Of a stretch of 64,000 nt of DNA, positions 1-8,125 are shown one piece after another. This DNA comes from an uncultured Clostridia bacterium (GTDB taxonomy: Bacteria > Bacillota > Clostridia > Christensenellales > UBA1242). Under the pieces are notes generated by a model. It made no database searches. It had not been told where the DNA came from and worked only from the letters and a program-made list of their open reading frames with translations. Every line of letters begins with the position of its first letter. Positions within the stretch are counted from its first letter, which is position 1. The DNA lies in NCBI GenBank assembly GCA_934757865.1, contig CAKVLS010000004.1, forward strand, positions 42,858 to 106,857. The letters are read 5' to 3'. Both the position numbers and the translations under genes were made by a program.

Positions 1-324
1 TACGCCGATAAATACAACATCTTTTGTAATTCCAGCAAACTCTCTAAGGCTAGCTGGCAACAAAAATCTGCCTTGATTGTCCTCTTCTACCTCAAAAGCC
101 GAAGATAGAAGTAGTCTCAAAGGTCTTTGGGCTTTGGAATCAAAAATAGGTAGACTATCAAGTCTCTCTTCTAGCGCATCAAATTGCTTACGAGAGAACA
201 CGAACAAACAACCATCGCTGCCCTTTGTTATGAAACAGCCATCGCTAAACTCTTTTTTAAGCTTAGCAGGTAGTCTTAGTCTAAACTTTTGGTCACACTG
301 ATGAAAGTACTCGCCGTTTAACAT
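1..324 (-). CDS. mraZ: MraZ transcriptional regulator (C-terminal part beyond window)
   Basis: DNA-binding regulator at the head of the division and cell-wall (dcw) cluster. The visible 108 codons hold the first AbrB-like half (CDQKFRLRLPAKLKKEF) and the start of the second (DNQGRFLLPASLREF), the usual MraZ duplication. The family is about 140 residues, so roughly 35 are missing past the left edge. Of two in-frame ATGs at 330 and 324, I chose 324: the ribosome binding site AAAAGGAGGT at 331-340 abuts the first but sits about 7 nt from the second. Transcription runs leftward, so rsmH, ftsL and the rest of dcw should follow outside the window. The upstream box array indicates autoregulation. 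Confidence 0.95.
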   Translation of the reverse strand, partial: MLNGEYFHQCDQKFRLRLPAKLKKEFSDGCFITKGSDGCLFVFSRKQFDALEERLDSLPIFDSKAQRPLRLLLSSAFEVEEDNQGRFLLPASLREFAGITKDVVFIGV

Positions 325-376
325 AGTCATACCTCCTTTTCCAAAAATCATCAAAGATAGTCCTTTAATTGACTAT

Positions 377-420
377 ATTATACAACACTTTTTAACCACT
401 TCCAACCACTTTTGACCACT
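377..420 (-). promoter_or_regulatory. mraZ promoter with MraZ-box array
   Basis: On the minus strand the heptamer AGTGGTT or AGTGGTC occurs three times at exact 10-bp spacing (forward copies end at 400, 410 and 420), with a degenerate fourth copy near 390. This matches the AAAGTGG-type operator known for MraZ in Mollicutes and Firmicutes. The boxes overlap a SigA-type promoter, TTGGAA, 17 bp, TATAAT, so bound MraZ should block RNA polymerase. Confidence 0.85.
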
Positions 421-486
421 TTTCAAAAAAATTTTTACTTTTTTGAAACTTTTTTGACCCAAAATATCAAAATTTTGGCAAACAAG

Positions 487-630
487 TTATGTAAAAATAA
501 CTAACTTGTACATAATATAAAACATTATAATAAGACAAATACCGACAAATATAGAGAAAAAATATGGAGCAAAATAGCCTGCTACACTAACAGACTTACC
601 AAATACCTCTACTCTATATATGTAAAACAT
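487..630 (-). CDS. possible small membrane peptide (47 aa)
   Basis: A 47-codon ORF begins MFYIYRVEVFGKSV and continues into a strongly hydrophobic stretch (FFSIFVGICLIIMFYIMY), then stops after a short tail. No convincing ribosome binding site precedes it and I recognise no family. It is the only coding-like content in the stretch between mraZ and 703. It could be a real single-span peptide, a relic, or chance in AT-rich DNA. Confidence 0.2.
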   Translation of the reverse strand: MFYIYRVEVFGKSVSVAGYFAPYFFSIFVGICLIIMFYIMYKLVIFT

Positions 631-683
631 CTCATATGCACAAATATGCAAATAAAAAAGCCACTAAATGAATTTAGCTCAAA

Positions 684-722
684 CAAAAAAAATCAAATCG
701 CTTTAAGCAATTTGATTTTTTA
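684..722 (-). terminator. Rho-independent terminator
   Basis: An AAATCAAAT / ATTTGATTT stem with a T run on the minus strand. It overlaps the last codons of the gene ending at 703. Confidence 0.7.
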
Positions 723-1584
723 TTTCATTTAATAAGTGTTCTATATCTTTGTAGTCATTGTATAAATAAGTTTTAACAACATTATTTTGTTTGTTCCATA
801 CTTTTACAGAATTATTTAAGAATACCATTTCTAAATTTTCAGCATCACTATCAGCAAAAACCAAATAAGCATCTTTTATTTTAATGAATCCACAATTCTC
901 AAAAGGACCAAACTGAGATAAGCCATCTTCATAAAGACTTTCATTATAGTATTTTGCAATACCTTTATAAAAAACAGACTTTGTTATACTTTTATCAAAT
1001 GAATAAACATTTTTAATTTTCTTCGCTCTTTGAACATCTGCAATAGTAAAACATACTAAAATAAATATAATTAATACCCCAATAAATATTGAACTTATTA
1101 TTATATTGTTAGTTTTATCAAAAGTTATAACTGTTAAGGAACAAACAAAATAAACTAAAGATAATACCAAGCAAATAAAAGGAATAAATAAAATTTTAAG
1201 CCACGCTTTTCTATTTGCTTTCAATTCTTCATAGGTAGATAACTCTTTATGCTTACAATTAAAAACAATACTTTTTTCAAAAGGTGGTATTGTGTATTCT
1301 TTTGGAGAGATACAATCTAACGCAATAATTTCGGTATTATTCCAAATCTCTTTGAGTGATTTTCCATCAAATATTTTAGCATTAACAAAATCGTCTAATG
1401 AAGAAAATTCACAACTTAAATTATCTTCTTCACTTCCAAACCAATATACCAATTCATTATCATTATGAGGATTTTGAGTTACTCCAAACCATACATATTG
1501 AAATTTTTTAGAGTTTTTTAATCTAAAAGCAGACTCTGAAAACCCATATTTTTCAAATATCTCATAAAACCTTTCAAATTCCAT
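703..1584 (-). CDS. hypothetical membrane protein, two central TM segments
   Basis: A 293-residue protein that I do not recognise. Residues 1-125 are soluble and rich in aromatic and acidic residues. Residues about 128-150 and 160-183 are two hydrophobic spans joined by a short loop. Residues about 190-293 form a second soluble domain with alternating beta-type segments. There is no signal peptide, so both soluble parts probably face the cytoplasm. The ATG lies 9 nt after the upstream esterase stop, and its GGGGGC ribosome binding site follows directly on that stop, so the two are cotranscribed. The N-terminal part is loosely like small immunity or SMI1-type proteins, but I cannot support that. 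Confidence 0.75.
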   Translation of the reverse strand: MEFERFYEIFEKYGFSESAFRLKNSKKFQYVWFGVTQNPHNDNELVYWFGSEEDNLSCEFSSLDDFVNAKIFDGKSLKEIWNNTEIIALDCISPKEYTIPPFEKSIVFNCKHKELSTYEELKANRKAWLKILFIPFICLVLSLVYFVCSLTVITFDKTNNIIISSIFIGVLIIFILVCFTIADVQRAKKIKNVYSFDKSITKSVFYKGIAKYYNESLYEDGLSQFGPFENCGFIKIKDAYLVFADSDAENLEMVFLNNSVKVWNKQNNVVKTYLYNDYKDIEHLLNEIKNQIA

Positions 1585-1593
1585 AAAGCCCCC

Positions 1594-2568
1594 TTAGTCT
1601 TTTTCTAGACTTGTTACAAATTTTGCTATTTCGTTACATGCCTTACGAGATTCTGGAGTGGTATCGCCCATAACTACATATGCATGGAAACACTTTTTAT
1701 CTGTGTATAGCTTGCATTTGATATTTTTAGTTTTTGCCTTGTAATATGCTAGTGCTGTATCTTCATAAAGTATTTCGTCTGAACATACGCAGAACATAAG
1801 TGGTGGCAAACCATCAAAGTTAAGAAGTACTGGAGATACATACCCTTCTTCGCATAGTGGATTAGGTATCTCGCAATAGTCGCCCTTGATATAGCTCATA
1901 GCCATAAGGTCTAAGATTTCTTTAGTTAGACAAACATCAGTCGCTTTGTTAATCTCATAGCTTGGGGTATCGTTTCTAAGATTTAGGTATGGAGATAACA
2001 TTATTCCGCAGCTAGGTAGTGGCAAATTATTATCTCTTAAGTACATAAGTAGCGCCAAAACAAAGTTGCCTCCCGCAGACTCTCCAGTAACTATAATATC
2101 ATCTGGGGCATACTGCTCCAAAAGTCCTTTGTACACAGAAACAATCTCGTTAAGTGCTGTAGGATAAATGCACTCTGGAGATAAAGAGTAATCAACAGCT
2201 ATAGCCTTACATCCAAGACGCTTCATCATGGCCTTCATATAAAAAGTGCCATGTAGTGGGAAGCCTCTACAAAAGCCACCGCCGTGGATATATAATAAAA
2301 TTTTATTTTCGTTTGGCTTAGTTTTTTTGTAATACTTTTTCTTAGGGTTAACTTCTAGTTTATGGCATTTGACTCCGCCTATCTCTACTATCTCGTGATA
2401 TGTTCCGCCAAGGACTAGCCTCTCAAGAAACTCATTAACTTCTCTAAAAAAGTCTTTATTTACAACAACAGATTTTAGGTCTTGGTCGCCTTTCTTTGCT
2501 ACGGCGTTGATGTCGCTTTTCTTTGAAAGCTTCATAGACTTTCTAAGCAGTCTCATTCTTACACTCAT
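1594..2568 (-). CDS. alpha/beta hydrolase, HSL-type esterase
   Basis: A 324-residue cytoplasmic carboxylester hydrolase of the hormone-sensitive-lipase group. Visible motifs are the HGGG oxyanion box (residues 95-98), the nucleophile elbow GESAG (Ser164), an acidic site in FCVCSDEILYEDT and a C-terminal FHAY histidine. An in-frame extension to 2655 exists, but AAAGGAAAA lies 6 nt upstream of the ATG at 2568, so I use the shorter form. It is divergent from the acyltransferase at 2748; a short-chain ester hydrolase beside an acyltransferase suggests both act on related O-acyl groups, which is inference. The substrate is unknown. Confidence 0.88.
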   Translation of the reverse strand: MSVRMRLLRKSMKLSKKSDINAVAKKGDQDLKSVVVNKDFFREVNEFLERLVLGGTYHEIVEIGGVKCHKLEVNPKKKYYKKTKPNENKILLYIHGGGFCRGFPLHGTFYMKAMMKRLGCKAIAVDYSLSPECIYPTALNEIVSVYKGLLEQYAPDDIIVTGESAGGNFVLALLMYLRDNNLPLPSCGIMLSPYLNLRNDTPSYEINKATDVCLTKEILDLMAMSYIKGDYCEIPNPLCEEGYVSPVLLNFDGLPPLMFCVCSDEILYEDTALAYYKAKTKNIKCKLYTDKKCFHAYVVMGDTTPESRKACNEIAKFVTSLEKD

Positions 2569-2604
2569 AAAAATTTTCCTTTTTTTGTAAGATTTTATAT
2601 TTTT

Positions 2605-2633
2605 AGTATAGCATATACTTTTTATTTTTACAA
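2605..2633 (-). promoter_or_regulatory. promoter of esterase operon
   Basis: TTGTAA, 17 bp, TATACT on the minus strand, about 35 bp upstream of the chosen start. It supports the short form of the esterase because the longer ORF would contain the promoter. Confidence 0.7.
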
Positions 2634-2682
2634 CAAAACTACTTTTAGAGAGCAAAATTTATGCAAATAATAATATAAATAT

Positions 2683-2711
2683 TTGGTAATAGTATTTTGG
2701 TGTGCTATAAT
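2683..2711 (+). promoter_or_regulatory. promoter of acyltransferase operon
   Basis: TTGGTA, 17 bp, TATAAT, followed by TTTTAGGAGT and the ATG at 2748. It is divergent from the esterase promoter. Confidence 0.75.
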
Positions 2712-2747
2712 AAAGTTATCAATTATGCATAAGTTTTAGGAGTAAAG

Positions 2748-4040
2748 ATGAAAAAAAAGACTTGGTATCCACTGGATAACGCAGCTAAACTTTATCCCGC
2801 AATAAGCGGTCCAAGAAGACCTAACCTATTTAGTTATAGTGTTAGATTGACCGAAAATGTAGACAAAAACTTGCTTGAAAAAGCCGTTAATATGTTATTA
2901 GAAAACAACCCTGCTTTTAAGGTAAAGCTTAGAAGAGGTATTTTTTGGTATTATCTAGAAAAGAACTATAAGCCTTTTGTTGTCAAAGAAGAAATTCCAA
3001 ATTATCTAGGCTACTTTGACTTTGACGAAGAGAACAATGGATACCTATTTAGAGTTTTTTATAAGTATAACAAAATTTCTATTGTTAACTTTCATGCTCT
3101 ATCAGATGGCGATGGAATACTTTCATTTTTCAAAAGTATCATCGCTATGTACCTTAGTCTAAAAGGTTATAAAATTGATAGTGAAAATTTAATTAAACCT
3201 CTTGATGCTCCATACACTAACGCAAACAGTGAAGACTCTTTTAACAAAGAATATTTGAAAAAGTGCAAGAAGCCTGAAAAAGAAAAAAAGGCGTTCAAAG
3301 TTGACGGGACTCCTTTTGACTATGACGGATATGGCATTATTACGGCAAAAATTGACCTAGAAGGCCTAAAAACCTTATGTAAGACTTACAATGCTACTAT
3401 CACTGAGTATCTTGTAGGGCTATATATGTATACAGCATATAATGTGTATGTTAGAAATAAAAAGGTAAAAAATAAACTAATTAGCATATTAGTTCCTGCC
3501 AATATGCGCAAGCGTTATAACAGTGCTACCCTTCGAAATTTCTCACTTTTTATTAGACCAAAACATGACTTTGGGGTAAAGGAACTTAACCTAGAAGAGT
3601 GCATCGAAACATGCAAAAAACAAATGAAGGAAGGGCTATCAAAAGAGCGTCTTGACGCGCTAATCCATGACAATGTCAAGGTAGAAAAGAACTTCTTCAT
3701 GAAGATAGTTCCTTTGTTTATAAAAGATGCTGTTATCCGCATGGTATATAACTATGTGGGAGAAAATTTGCAAACAGGCAACATCAGTAATATAGGTATT
3801 GTAGAGCTACCACAAAGTATGCAAAAGTATGTTACAGATTTTACAATGGCAATCGCCCCAACATACACCTGCAAGCAGCAACTAGGAGCAATAACATATA
3901 ACGGCAACTTGTACATTACCTCAGCAAGAGAATTTGTTGAGACAAACTTTGAAAGAGAGTTTTTCACTACTCTATCAAAAAATAATGTACATGTAGAAAT
4001 CTTTAGCAACAACTGGGAGGCAAAAAATGAAACATTGTAA
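2748..4040 (+). CDS. condensation-fold acyltransferase (alcohol acetyltransferase-like)
   Basis: A 430-residue cytoplasmic protein of the CAT/condensation-domain fold, related to alcohol acetyltransferases and PapA-type acyltransferases. The active-site HxxxDG motif is present as HALSDG (His116 to Gly121). A second conserved region follows mid-protein (ISILVPANMRKRY), near the NFS segment of the family. It should move an acyl group from CoA or a carrier protein to an alcohol or amine; the acceptor cannot be read from sequence. It overlaps the next gene by 14 nt (4027-4040), so the two are translationally coupled. The esterase is divergent and a carrier-protein operon converges from the right. 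Confidence 0.82.
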   Translation: MKKKTWYPLDNAAKLYPAISGPRRPNLFSYSVRLTENVDKNLLEKAVNMLLENNPAFKVKLRRGIFWYYLEKNYKPFVVKEEIPNYLGYFDFDEENNGYLFRVFYKYNKISIVNFHALSDGDGILSFFKSIIAMYLSLKGYKIDSENLIKPLDAPYTNANSEDSFNKEYLKKCKKPEKEKKAFKVDGTPFDYDGYGIITAKIDLEGLKTLCKTYNATITEYLVGLYMYTAYNVYVRNKKVKNKLISILVPANMRKRYNSATLRNFSLFIRPKHDFGVKELNLEECIETCKKQMKEGLSKERLDALIHDNVKVEKNFFMKIVPLFIKDAVIRMVYNYVGENLQTGNISNIGIVELPQSMQKYVTDFTMAIAPTYTCKQQLGAITYNGNLYITSAREFVETNFEREFFTTLSKNNVHVEIFSNNWEAKNETL

Positions 4041-4698
4041 ATATTGTAATGTCGATGTCAGCACCAGTGAAAAGTATTGTCCACTGTGCTACAACATCTT
4101 AGAGGGCGATGACGAAAAGACAGTGGACTTTTATCAAAAGCGTCAATCTAATGACAAGACACATAAGACACATTATCTATTGTCAAAAATATTTTTTATG
4201 ATAACGCTTGCAATAATTGCAATATGCGTATTTATCAATGTTCTTACTTGGGACGGAATAGTTTGGAGTTTGCTTGTAGGTGTTAGCATTGCATATGTCT
4301 GGATATTTGTCGCTCATACTATACTTTCAAAAAGAAGCATCTTTGAAAAAATACTTCTTCAGCTTGTAGGTATAGTTGCTATAGTTGTCGTATGTAATAT
4401 ATTGTCAAAAGGTAATTGGCTACTTAACTATGTATTACCATCTATTGAACTTGCAGCAGCGATTACACTTGCTTTTGTGACTTTTATACTACGAAACAAG
4501 TATAGAGTTATCTTACCATTTTTCTTGGTATATATTTTACTAATAGTTACTTCTATTGTCTTACTTGCTGTCAAAGCAGACACTTTTATGATACTTAGCG
4601 AAATAAATATAATAGTATGCGGACTAGCAATAGTAGGCACACTTATCTTCGGGCACAAAACTCTAAAAACCGAACTTGCCAAAAAGTTCCATTTATAA
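4027..4698 (+). CDS. zinc-ribbon polytopic membrane protein (DUF6320-like)
   Basis: A 223-residue protein with an N-terminal zinc ribbon (Cys4, Cys7, Cys18, Cys21 in CKYCN and CPLCY), a charged linker, then about six hydrophobic helices from residue 50 to 215. The layout matches small clostridial proteins that I recall as DUF6320, often beside HSL esterases and condensation-like acyltransferases; that link is from memory. Coupling to the acyltransferase by overlap argues for a shared job, perhaps presenting or moving the acylated product at the membrane. No catalytic motif is visible. Confidence 0.8.
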   Translation: MKHCKYCNVDVSTSEKYCPLCYNILEGDDEKTVDFYQKRQSNDKTHKTHYLLSKIFFMITLAIIAICVFINVLTWDGIVWSLLVGVSIAYVWIFVAHTILSKRSIFEKILLQLVGIVAIVVVCNILSKGNWLLNYVLPSIELAAAITLAFVTFILRNKYRVILPFFLVYILLIVTSIVLLAVKADTFMILSEINIIVCGLAIVGTLIFGHKTLKTELAKKFHL

Positions 4699-4783
4699 CC
4701 TCTAATGAAAATTGGACAATAAATTCACAAAACTTAAACAATATAATATCGTAAGTTGTCCATCAGTATAAAAAGTGATAACA

Positions 4784-4817
4784 AAAAAAAGACTAGCGTA
4801 TAACTAGTCTTTTTTTA
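4784..4817. terminator. bidirectional terminator
   Basis: GACTAG, 7-nt loop, CTAGTC, flanked by A and T runs. It serves both the rightward acyltransferase pair and the leftward dlt-like operon, and includes the stop codon of the PPTase gene. Confidence 0.85.
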
Positions 4818-5373
4818 TTGCTATTGACAATTCAAAATCAGGATACGACTTAGTGATAAACTCAAAATCATCACTTCTATCAAGTATGTCCTTGGTATTA
4901 TAGAATACGCTTGACCCTTCGCACTTAACAAGAGATTCCTTTTTGACAAAGTACTTAGTTAGCGTTCTACTATCAGGGCAGGACTTTTTCTCGCTATCAT
5001 TTAGGATATAGTCTTTAAGCGATGTATCTTTTATTATATCCTCTATATCTACGCCCACTTCTCTATCACATATCACGCAACATACAGCGCTGTCTGTGTG
5101 GCTAATGTTAAAGTAGCAACTATCTATATAAGGTTTGCCATTTTTGTTATACGAATACTCAGGGAGCACTAGCGTCCCAAATCTATCATACAAAAGTTTA
5201 ACCAAAAGCATATAACCTAGCGTTGATAGTATGTTACTAGTTTTGTTTTTGCTAAGTCTTTTTTGCATAGGCTCGCTAAAATACTTGTGCATCTTCTCAA
5301 TAGTCAAGTCGTCCACACTAAGCGGATTAGTTAGCACCAAGCAATCGCAAAAGTTACAAGCAGCGTCTTTCAT
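4804..5373 (-). CDS. 4'-phosphopantetheinyl transferase, Sfp type
   Basis: Transfers phosphopantetheine from CoA to a serine of a carrier protein. Residues 78-92 hold GKPYI and FNISH, GVDIED (107-112) supplies metal-binding acids, and FVKKESLVK (142-150) is the WxxKES-type catalytic motif. At 189 residues it is slightly short for the family. The ATG overlaps the end of the SGNH gene by 20 nt, so it is the last gene of the dlt-like operon. The obvious client is the carrier protein at 7892-8116. Having the PPTase in the operon suggests the organism keeps a dedicated activator for this system. Confidence 0.92.
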   Translation of the reverse strand: MKDAACNFCDCLVLTNPLSVDDLTIEKMHKYFSEPMQKRLSKNKTSNILSTLGYMLLVKLLYDRFGTLVLPEYSYNKNGKPYIDSCYFNISHTDSAVCCVICDREVGVDIEDIIKDTSLKDYILNDSEKKSCPDSRTLTKYFVKKESLVKCEGSSVFYNTKDILDRSDDFEFITKSYPDFELSIAIKKD

Positions 5374-6319
5374 AATTCTCTAACGCCTTATCAAGATTAA
5401 CTGAATATTCTGTCCCTCTAAAATCTGTAAGAGATGGACACTCAGCTTTTATATAATCAGCTAGATATTTTGTTATCTTTTGAGCACCTTGCAAATTAAC
5501 ATGCATGCCTTTATCTCTAAAGTCTTGCTCATAATCAAGACCGTAGCTCATGTGATTTTCGTTAAAGTCAATAAGGTCTATGCCCTCTTTCTTAATTAGT
5601 TTCAAAAGACCTTTTTGCTTAGAATAATTCCAATTCTTTGTTGTAGGCATAACGACAAATGCAAGTTTGATATTATTCTTTTTGCATAACTTTATCATCT
5701 TTTTAATTTTTTGTTTGTTGTGCAATGTAAAGTTTGCCGCTTTTGACTTTGGGCTACCCATATAAGACTCATCGTTTGATACCTTAGTTATATCTTTACG
5801 CATATAGTAGCCTTTGCTGATATCATAATATTTTGCATCTGTAGGTGCCGTGAAGAAGTCTTTTGCTTTTAGATTTTTCCAGCGAGAGTGATATGTATAT
5901 ATGTTATAAAATATTGGCAAGTCATCAAAGATATTTGTTGTATTTCTACTATACAAACTCTCTGGGCTAATCAAAATCATCTTAGGATGATGAGTATTTA
6001 TAAACTTTTCCATATTCCTATAGATACCACTTGCACTCAAAGTATCAGGGTTATTTACGCCACAGTTATATGCCGAAAAGCCATATTCTTTGTATAGCTC
6101 CATAGGTATAAATCCGTTTTTAACTTCTGAGCTTCCAAAGAAGCCAATCTCAACCTTGCCATTTTCTTTTGCGGTATAAGTTTGACCTTGCCAATACTTC
6201 TCTCCGCCTTTGTCTGTGTAACTTTTTGTGATCAAAATATTGTTAATATATAAAAGCATAAGAATAGGTATAAGTAAAATTATAAATACTTTTAGGGTTA
6301 TAAGTAATGCTTTTTTCAT
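5354..6319 (-). CDS. SGNH/DltD-like membrane-anchored acyl transfer protein
   Basis: A 321-residue protein with an N-terminal signal anchor (residues 4-28) and an extracellular SGNH-type domain: the block I region FGSSEV (61-66) carries the likely serine and DKGMH (269-273) the Asp/His pair. It plays the DltD or AlgJ/AlgX role, working with the MBOAT to place an acyl group on a surface polymer. An in-frame extension to 6355 would overlap the MBOAT gene, but GGAG lies 9 nt before the ATG at 6319 and the MBOAT stop is at 6321-6323, so I chose 6319. The acceptor polymer is not readable. Confidence 0.85.
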   Translation of the reverse strand: MKKALLITLKVFIILLIPILMLLYINNILITKSYTDKGGEKYWQGQTYTAKENGKVEIGFFGSSEVKNGFIPMELYKEYGFSAYNCGVNNPDTLSASGIYRNMEKFINTHHPKMILISPESLYSRNTTNIFDDLPIFYNIYTYHSRWKNLKAKDFFTAPTDAKYYDISKGYYMRKDITKVSNDESYMGSPKSKAANFTLHNKQKIKKMIKLCKKNNIKLAFVVMPTTKNWNYSKQKGLLKLIKKEGIDLIDFNENHMSYGLDYEQDFRDKGMHVNLQGAQKITKYLADYIKAECPSLTDFRGTEYSVNLDKALENYERRCL

Positions 6320-6320
6320 A

Positions 6321-7889
6321 CTAGAACGCTCCATAAATAGGGTCTGGAGGTACATAACCTACTCCGTATGCCCCAAAAACTATTATTATAAACACATATA
6401 CTTCAATAAGCACAATTCCCCAGAAGATAGATATCTTAAATAACTTTTCGTATATGTCGACTTTTAGATATTTCATTATTCCTACAGCTATAACAGGCAC
6501 TAGACATACGCACATAGCAACTATATCTTGCCAGTTGACAAGGTCGTTTGCGATTGAGGCTTTGCCTGGGCTAAAAATTCTGCCAAACATACCAAAAGCA
6601 TCGTTAATAGTAACCGCTCTAAATAGTAGCATACCAATACCAACCAAAATCGAGGTCTTAACAACTCTTAGAGCAAATAGAACTTTTGAATCAGCAGAAA
6701 CATGAATCTTTTCGTACAGTTTCTTAAATAAAGGTTCAAGTAACATATGTAAAAACATAAGCACTAGATAATATACGCCATACAAAACATACTTAAAACT
6801 AGCGCCGTGCCACAATCCTGTCAAAAGCCAAACAGCACTCATAGATAGTACAGTAGGCACAAATACTTGCATAAAAGCGCCAAACTTAGTGTTTTTCTTA
6901 TTTAGTTTTTGATACACAGGGCTCATTGATATTGGGTAAAAGACATAGTCTTTGAACCACCTACCAAGAGATATGTGCCACCTACTCCAAAACTCGCCAA
7001 CATCTTGTGATAAAAATGGTGCGTTGAAGTTTTCTGCAAGATTGACACCAAACATATGGCTAACGCCTTGCGCCATATCTATACACCCCGAAAACTCGCA
7101 GAATAATTGTATAGTAAAGCAAATAACTCCGCAAATAATCATAAATCCGTTGTAACTAGCATAATTTCTAAATATTTCGTCCGCTATAGCGCCCGCTCTT
7201 GGCACTATCATAATTAGCTTAAAGATACCAAAACAAATTCTTGCAAGTCCTTTTTTGATATTATTTGCATCAAAGTCTGTTCCGTCATATAGGCTATACG
7301 CTATCTCGTTATATTTGCTAAAAGGTCCTTCTAGTAATTGTGGAAAGTAGCAAACAAAAAGCCCTACTCTTAAGATATTTTTGTCCGCAGGGCAAACACC
7401 TCTATAAACATCTACTATATAGCTAATCGCTTGCAAGGTATAATAAGATATACCAAGAGGCAAAACTATACTTCTAAGAGGTATATTACCCGCTCCGCCA
7501 AATAGCCTTTCAATGCCATTAAAAATGCCAGCAAAAAAGTTGGCATACTTCAAAAATGCAAGTAAGCCAAGATTGATAATGATGGTACCAAATACGCACC
7601 ATCTCTTTTTTACTTTATACTTTGCTTTTAGGGCTTTCTTCTGGTCTTTTTCTAAGCCTTCTTTTTTCTTCTCAAAGTCGCTCTGCAACTTACCTATCAA
7701 AAGTCCAAATAGATATATTGACAATGCAGTGCCTATCATATAAAAAGCTAGTAGCCCACTATAAACAAACACCGCCGCCATACTTAGCACAAGTAGCACT
7801 ATAAATCTAAATCTCTTAGGCAAAAGATAATATATGATAGTACCAAGAGCCGCAAAGATAAGGTAGTAGAATAAAAGTTCTGTACTCAA
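6321..7889 (-). CDS. MBOAT O-acyltransferase, DltB/AlgI-like
   Basis: A 522-residue polytopic membrane protein with about ten spans. Signature regions are WSRWHISLGRWFKD (His305) and TGLWHGASF (His361, the MBOAT histidine). It should pass the acyl group from the loaded carrier protein across the membrane to the SGNH partner. Its last residues, PPDPIYGAF, form a short aromatic tail with a tyrosine. In canonical dlt systems a Tyr-containing tail is supplied by the small protein DltX, which is absent here, so this tail may be the built-in equivalent. The carrier gene ends 2 nt upstream and the SGNH ATG begins 1 nt after this stop. Confidence 0.92.
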   Translation of the reverse strand: MSTELLFYYLIFAALGTIIYYLLPKRFRFIVLLVLSMAAVFVYSGLLAFYMIGTALSIYLFGLLIGKLQSDFEKKKEGLEKDQKKALKAKYKVKKRWCVFGTIIINLGLLAFLKYANFFAGIFNGIERLFGGAGNIPLRSIVLPLGISYYTLQAISYIVDVYRGVCPADKNILRVGLFVCYFPQLLEGPFSKYNEIAYSLYDGTDFDANNIKKGLARICFGIFKLIMIVPRAGAIADEIFRNYASYNGFMIICGVICFTIQLFCEFSGCIDMAQGVSHMFGVNLAENFNAPFLSQDVGEFWSRWHISLGRWFKDYVFYPISMSPVYQKLNKKNTKFGAFMQVFVPTVLSMSAVWLLTGLWHGASFKYVLYGVYYLVLMFLHMLLEPLFKKLYEKIHVSADSKVLFALRVVKTSILVGIGMLLFRAVTINDAFGMFGRIFSPGKASIANDLVNWQDIVAMCVCLVPVIAVGIMKYLKVDIYEKLFKISIFWGIVLIEVYVFIIIVFGAYGVGYVPPDPIYGAF

Positions 7890-7891
7890 AA

Positions 7892-8116
7892 TTAATCTTC
7901 CAATTTTTCAACAAGTTTTTTGATAGCGGCTACAGAGTTAAAGTTTTCTGGTAGCATATCCATAGGAGTGATCTCAATATCAAACTCATCATTTAGTTTC
8001 ATAACAAGTTTCAAAATATTGATAGATGTTAGTATTCTGTCATCAACAAGTGCTGTTTGTTTCTCAACATCAACATCTGGTAAAATCTCTTTTAGTATTT
8101 TTGTAATCTCTTCCAT
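7892..8116 (-). CDS. acyl/aminoacyl carrier protein, DltC-like
   Basis: A 74-residue four-helix carrier protein. The phosphopantetheine site is ILTSINILKLV, with Ser in TSI near residue 31 instead of the usual DSL; helix II then reads MKLNDEFDIEI, as in many carrier proteins. It receives an activated acid from the adenylation enzyme just upstream and hands it to the MBOAT. The gene lies between its two partners with 9 nt and 2 nt gaps. Replacement of the Asp before Ser by Thr is unusual but tolerated in some DltC/ACP lineages. Confidence 0.9.
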   Translation of the reverse strand: MEEITKILKEILPDVDVEKQTALVDDRILTSINILKLVMKLNDEFDIEITPMDMLPENFNSVAAIKKLVEKLED

Positions 8117-8125
8117 AATAATTCC

